A stretch of 27,521 nucleotides of DNA from DATKKX01 sp035542775 (lineage in GTDB: Bacteria; Planctomycetota; Phycisphaerae; UBA1845; UTPLA1), in assembly GCA_035542775.1 (NCBI GenBank), contig DATKKX010000175.1:1-27521 (forward strand), written 5' to 3'. The notes under the pieces are model-generated. The model saw only the letters and a program-made list of their open reading frames with translations. It made no database searches and was not told where the DNA came from. Position 1 is the first letter of the stretch. Each line of letters begins with the position of its first letter. Positions 23,854-27,521 of the stretch are shown one piece after another. The translations under genes were made by a program, and so were the position numbers.

Positions 23854-24257
23854 GCAGGCTTTCCTTCCTTCCGCGTTACCTTGATCATTTCGGCGACCAT
23901 GGGCCGCTTGCCGTTGATCTTCTCTGCCTTCCGGTCGCTGTGCACTCGGACGCGAACCAGATCGCCCACCTTCAGGTCCTCCAGCTTGGCAGGCTTGTCG
24001 TCGATGGTGATGGCGCAATCCGGAGCCACGGTGCCGATGTAGTCCCGGCGATTTCCGTTGGCCGGGTCGATGGCCTCGACCGTGGCCCTCCGCGCCGTGA
24101 GATCAATCGCAGTGATGGTTCCCTGGCCCTCATGGCTTGGAGGGCCCGCCAGGGACCTCAGACCGATGAACACCGCCAAGACAATAACGACGACGACGAT
24201 AATCCACATACGGCTCTTGGCTGGCGGGCGTGCCGGGGATTCTGGTTGTGTTGCCAT
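23850..24257 (-). CDS. Membrane-anchored small protein heading the arn operon
   Basis: A 135-residue protein. A Pro/Ser-rich cytoplasmic N-terminus (1-17) is followed by one transmembrane helix (about 18-37, MWIIVVVVIVLAVFIGL). A small extracytoplasmic beta domain follows (about 45-130: GQGTITAIDLTARRATVEAI, AITIDDKPAKLEDLKVGDLVRVRV), of an OB-like or DUF5666-like kind. The start is secure: ATG 24257 with GGAGG nine bases upstream. Its stop overlaps the ArnT-like start by 4 bp, so it is translationally coupled to the arn genes. It has no counterpart in enterobacterial arn operons. It is too short, with too few membrane segments, to be ArnE or ArnF (four-helix proteins). The function is unknown; a sensor, an assembly factor or a partner of the transferase are possibilities. 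Confidence 0.82.
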   Translation of the reverse strand: MATQPESPARPPAKSRMWIIVVVVIVLAVFIGLRSLAGPPSHEGQGTITAIDLTARRATVEAIDPANGNRRDYIGTVAPDCAITIDDKPAKLEDLKVGDLVRVRVHSDRKAEKINGKRPMVAEMIKVTRKEGKPA

Positions 24258-24550
24258 CTGTCTATTCCTCCGAACGTCAGCGTACGGTGCGGGGATGGAT
24301 TCTCGGAGTCCGATCCGAGTTCCTGCCAGGTGGTAATGGTACGCAAAGCCCGGATCAATTGGCAACTGTCCCGGCTTCGCACACCAGGCCCGCCGCGCCG
24401 AACTGTGGGGGGCGTGCTTATCCGCGACAGGTACCGCTGTTTATTAGAGACTTTCCCCCTTCTCGCGACTGTTTCGCCGCCCGGTCTGCGGCCGCAACCG
24501 ATCCCTGGCGGACTCGTGCCAAGCATCGCCCGCGCCGATAGAATGCTGCC
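24258..24550. other. 293-bp divergent region between the arn operon and the DUF115 gene
   Basis: This region must hold the promoters for both the arn operon (-) and the DUF115 gene (+). On the minus strand TTGCCA and TACCAT are 18 bp apart near 24345-24375, a weak sigma70-like pair about 90 bases before the first arn gene. An inverted repeat CTCGGA-6-TCCGAG (24302-24319) lies between that pair and the start codon and might be an operator or leader hairpin. I found no good promoter match on the plus strand. Confidence 0.35.
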
Positions 24551-26584
24551 GTGCAAGCGACGACCGGCATCAATCAGATCTTCCTCGACAACATGACGCG
24601 GTTGTGGCGGCACGATCCACGGCTGGCCCAGCAACTCGACGAAGTCCAGCCCGAGGCCACGCTTGCGATGCAGCCGTCCCGAAAGGGTCCGATGACGGCG
24701 GTCGTAACTGCCCAGGACGGACGCAAACTGTTCCTCCACAGCCGCTACGATCCCGAGCAAGAGGCCCTCGAGTTCTGCAAGAGTCTCCAGAAGAGCGAAG
24801 CCTACTGCGTCGTGCTCAGCGGTCTCGGCCTCGGCTATCACGTGAAGGCCCTGTTCGAGACGTTCGGCGACGAGATCATCGTCTTCGTCACCGAGCCGGA
24901 TCTGGTCACGATCAAGACCGCCCTGGAGCACACCGATTTGTCCGCCGAGCTGGAGAGCGGGCATGTCGAGATCCTGACCAGCCTGGCCAAGACCACCTTG
25001 CACGAACGCCTCGGCCGCCACGCCACCATGCTCATGCTGGGTACGCTGCTGGCTGCCCCGTCCGTGGCCCGGGATGTCAATTCGGACTTCCACAACGCCT
25101 GCCGCCAAGCCATTCTCGATTACGCCGCCTTCGCCAAAATGTCGCTGCTGACATTGGTCCGCAACTCCGGCATCACCTGCCGCAACATCGCCAACAACCT
25201 GCCCACCTATGTGTGCACACCGCCTGCCGACGTGGTCCGCCGCGCGTTCGTCGGCTGCCCGGCCATCCTGGTGGCCGCCGGTCCGTCGCTGTCCAGGAAC
25301 ATCGACCAATTGCGATCATTGCAGGGGCAGGCGGTCATCATCGCGGCTCAGACGACGCTCCGGCCGCTTCTCAGCCGCGGGATCAGGCCGCACTTCGTCA
25401 CCTCGCTGGACTTCAGCGATCTGTCGCGGCAGTTCTTCGAAAACGTCGACATTCCCGAGGACCTCGTGTTGGTCGCCGAGCCCAAGGCCTCGTGGCATGT
25501 CGTTGACGCATTCCGCCGGACGCAGGCCATGTGCGGCCGCCGCGTCATCCTGCTGGACAACGTCTTCGCCCAGCGCTGCGTCGGTGAAGCCCTGGCCAAG
25601 CGCACGCCGATGGAGGCCGGCTCGACGGTCATGCACCTGGCCTTCTACCTCGCCCAGTGGCTGGGCTGTGATCCGATCATCTTCGTCGGTCAGGACCTGG
25701 CCTTTACCGGGCATTGCTACTACACGCCCGGCGTGCCCATCCATCGCGCCTGGTGGCCGGAGCTGGGCCGTTACTGCACGCTGGAGATGAAGGAATGGAT
25801 GCGGATCGTCCGGCAGCGCGAGATCCTGCGGAAGATCAAGGATATCGACGGCCGCGACATCTACACCGACGAGCAGATGTTCACCTACCTGGAGCAGTTC
25901 GAACGGGACTTCGGCAAGTGCGCCGCCCGGATCATCGATGCCACCGAGGGAGGCGCCCGCAAGGCGGGTGCCACGACCATGACATTGGCGGACGCCGCCC
26001 GGCAGTACTGCCGCGGTCCGCTCGACCAATCACGGTTCGGCTACCTGCGCAGGCCGTGGTACGACGCGAGTAAGCTGTCCCCGGCGAGGGACATGCTGGC
26101 CTCGCGGAAGGAGGAGTTGGCGGCGTTTCGAGCAATCTGCACGGAAACGCGCGAGTTGCTGCATGAGTTGGAGGGCCTGCTCGACGAGCCTGAGCGATTC
26201 AACCGCCTGATCGTGCGAGTGGACGAGCTCCGCACGCTGGTCCAGCGGCATGGTGTCGTCTTCCGAATGGTCCGGGATGTGTCGCAACTGGGTGAACTGC
26301 AGAAGTTCGCCGCGGACCGGCGGCTGGCGATGGATCTGGGCCGTAAGGGTGCGCCATCGCGCGGCTGGCCGACTGAGTCGCGCGCCGCAACCGGCTCCAG
26401 GAGAGCCGAGGATCGAGCGTCCTCCCGGCTCCGCGCCGAGCGGCAGCTCCAGCGCGACCGGCTGCTGGTGGAGTCGTTGCTGGAAGGCTGCGACATCCTG
26501 GAGAACATTATCGACGAATCCCTGGCCCGCTTCGATCAGGCCAAACAGGCTACCGATGAAGTGCATTGCAGCGATCAACGTTGA
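24551..26584 (+). CDS. DUF115/Maf-like glycosylation protein
   Basis: A 677-residue protein with the DUF115 (MptE-like, flagellin-modifying Maf) core at about 200-420. The core is seen in GCPAILVAAGPSLSRNIDQL, IIAAQTTLRPLLSRGIRPHFVTSLDFS and EAGSTVMHLAFYLAQWLGCDPIIFVGQDLAFTGHCYY. The N-terminus (INQIFLDNMTRLWRHDPRLA) also fits the family. The last 170 residues are rich in Arg, Glu and Leu and are probably helical or coiled. Maf proteins are linked to transfer of nonulosonic acids or other sugars to flagellin; the mechanism here is unproven. The start is GTG 24551, without a strong ribosome binding site. An ATG lies at 24593, but it would cut the conserved N-terminal block. It is divergent from the arn operon and overlaps the next gene by 29 bp. 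Confidence 0.85.
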   Translation: MQATTGINQIFLDNMTRLWRHDPRLAQQLDEVQPEATLAMQPSRKGPMTAVVTAQDGRKLFLHSRYDPEQEALEFCKSLQKSEAYCVVLSGLGLGYHVKALFETFGDEIIVFVTEPDLVTIKTALEHTDLSAELESGHVEILTSLAKTTLHERLGRHATMLMLGTLLAAPSVARDVNSDFHNACRQAILDYAAFAKMSLLTLVRNSGITCRNIANNLPTYVCTPPADVVRRAFVGCPAILVAAGPSLSRNIDQLRSLQGQAVIIAAQTTLRPLLSRGIRPHFVTSLDFSDLSRQFFENVDIPEDLVLVAEPKASWHVVDAFRRTQAMCGRRVILLDNVFAQRCVGEALAKRTPMEAGSTVMHLAFYLAQWLGCDPIIFVGQDLAFTGHCYYTPGVPIHRAWWPELGRYCTLEMKEWMRIVRQREILRKIKDIDGRDIYTDEQMFTYLEQFERDFGKCAARIIDATEGGARKAGATTMTLADAARQYCRGPLDQSRFGYLRRPWYDASKLSPARDMLASRKEELAAFRAICTETRELLHELEGLLDEPERFNRLIVRVDELRTLVQRHGVVFRMVRDVSQLGELQKFAADRRLAMDLGRKGAPSRGWPTESRAATGSRRAEDRASSRLRAERQLQRDRLLVESLLEGCDILENIIDESLARFDQAKQATDEVHCSDQR

Positions 26585-27521
26585 CCTCGCCCGCTCGCCG
26601 CTGGGGACTCGCTGCCGGCTTGGCGACGAGCTTCTCGGTGAACCGGTCCTCCGCCGCACGGTCCGGCGCGTACTTCGCGCCCGGCGGCTTGACTCGGTTC
26701 ATGTGCTGGTTCACGCAGACCAGTCGGCCCAGGTCGCCCGACTGCTCGATGGTCTGGCAGTGAAGCTGGAGCCGCATTCGGCAGCGCCGGCTCCACATGA
26801 GGCACTGACTCGAGCCGGGCGGCTGTGGGGACTCGACGGGTGGCGCGGAGGAATCGGCGGACTGTGCGTGTTTGACGAGGACTTCCATCCCGCGCTGGTT
26901 TCGGCCCTGGCCGCGCGCGTGAGCGCGGATGCGGTGGCGACGATCCCCGCGGCGGCCGCCGTGATCGATCCGGCGATGATCGACGCCATGGTCGACCATT
27001 ATGAGGAATCGTCGGGCGCATTTCGCATGGTGATCGTCCAGGCCCCGCCCGGTCTCGGCCTGGCCGTGTTCGGCCGGACTCTGCTGGATGAGCTGGCTCC
27101 CGCGGGCCGGCCGCCCGGTGTTCTGCTGACCTATCAGCCGGATCATCCCGGCCCGGACGTGACCGGCAAGCAGTGTTGCTACCGCCCGCCGGCAGAGGTG
27201 ATCGAAGCCCGGGGACGACTGCTGTGCGACACGCAGCGGGGCTTCGAGCGTGTCGCCGATCTTCTCCGGGCGGGCGGAGATGCGTGGGACGCAGCGCGTA
27301 TCGCCCGCTGGCTTGCGGAACGGGACCGCGCTCGCGTGGAGCCCGTGCCCGAGGAGATCGAGATCGAGCTGACCACGGAAGATCCTTTGTCCGGCGGCTC
27401 GCTGCTTCGGCCGCGGGGCGTGGAGGTCGGCAGTCGCGGTCCGATCGACCTGGCGGTCATCCGCGCCGTGGCGGCCGCGATCGAGCCATACGACGACGTC
27501 AGGATTGTCCTCGGCGGCTTC
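26556..27521 (+). CDS. Partial gene with SpsF/KdsB-like N-terminus, cut by window edge
   Basis: From ATG 26556 the frame is open for 322 codons to the end of the window, with no stop. It starts MKCIAAINVDLARSPLGTR, then LGDELLGEPVLRRTVRRVLRARRLDSVHVLVHADQ. This is the layout of cytidylyltransferases such as SpsF and KdsB (nucleotide-binding loop, G-K/E-P-V/L-L-x-R), but the loop's usual lysine is missing, so activity is doubtful. FDEDFHPALVSAL and DAVATIPAAAAVIDPAMID fit the rest of such a domain. The final residues VRIVLGGF could open a radical SAM/SPASM-type domain beyond the edge. I recall such fusions next to DUF115 genes in planctomycetes, but this cannot be checked here. The overlap with the DUF115 gene implies co-translation and a shared role in glycan modification. 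Confidence 0.7.
   Translation, partial: MKCIAAINVDLARSPLGTRCRLGDELLGEPVLRRTVRRVLRARRLDSVHVLVHADQSAQVARLLDGLAVKLEPHSAAPAPHEALTRAGRLWGLDGWRGGIGGLCVFDEDFHPALVSALAARVSADAVATIPAAAAVIDPAMIDAMVDHYEESSGAFRMVIVQAPPGLGLAVFGRTLLDELAPAGRPPGVLLTYQPDHPGPDVTGKQCCYRPPAEVIEARGRLLCDTQRGFERVADLLRAGGDAWDAARIARWLAERDRARVEPVPEEIEIELTTEDPLSGGSLLRPRGVEVGSRGPIDLAVIRAVAAAIEPYDDVRIVLGGF

Overview
The window is GC-rich, densely coded bacterial chromosome. The best guess at the source is a planctomycete. This rests on a DUF115/Maf protein followed by an overlapping gene with a cytidylyltransferase-like N-terminus, on a sulfatase-fold/TPR protein, and on several small proteins of unknown family. It is an inference, because no rRNA or marker gene is present. 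I see no tRNA or rRNA gene, CRISPR array, insertion sequence or integrase.

Layout. 137-1234 (+) is a DegT/StrS sugar aminotransferase. 1336-2196 (-) is a lipoprotein alpha/beta hydrolase. 2197-2688 has no long gene but holds a near-consensus promoter (2448-2475) and a 34-codon ORF (2501-2605) with a good ribosome binding site. 2689-3078 (+) is an unknown 129-residue protein. 3117-6040 (-) is a two-gene unit: a GDP-L-fucose synthase-like epimerase and a membrane-anchored sulfatase-fold protein with TPRs. 6189-11269 is a run of single-domain accessory genes: GNAT acetyltransferase, PilZ, DinB-like, Fpg/Nei glycosylase, Vat-like acetyltransferase, cupin and AMP nucleosidase. 11351-14137 (-) holds two paralogous membrane proteins flanking a DUF4275-like gene. 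One paralogue is broken by a 20-bp tandem duplication. 14211-15098 (-) is a SplB-like radical SAM protein.

The centrepiece is 15285-24257 (-). It is a tightly packed, mostly overlapping operon encoding the enzymes that make and transfer 4-amino-4-deoxy-L-arabinose (L-Ara4N): a small membrane-anchored protein of unknown role, an ArnT-like transferase, ArnB, ArnC, ArnA, ArnD and a second, more divergent ArnT-like transferase. ArnA has both catalytic halves, with active-site residues at or within two positions of the enterobacterial numbering. ArnB, ArnC and ArnD are near full-length matches. In order of reaction: ArnA decarboxylates UDP-glucuronate, ArnB aminates the ketopentose, ArnA formylates it, ArnC moves it to undecaprenyl phosphate, ArnD deformylates it, and an ArnT-type enzyme transfers it to an acceptor. 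The flippase pair ArnE/ArnF and UDP-glucose dehydrogenase are not in the window.

Divergent from the operon, 24551-27521 (+) carries a DUF115/Maf-like glycosylation protein. It overlaps a gene that runs off the right edge and begins with a degenerate SpsF/KdsB-type nucleotidyltransferase domain. Much of the window therefore concerns cell-surface glycan and nucleotide-sugar chemistry.
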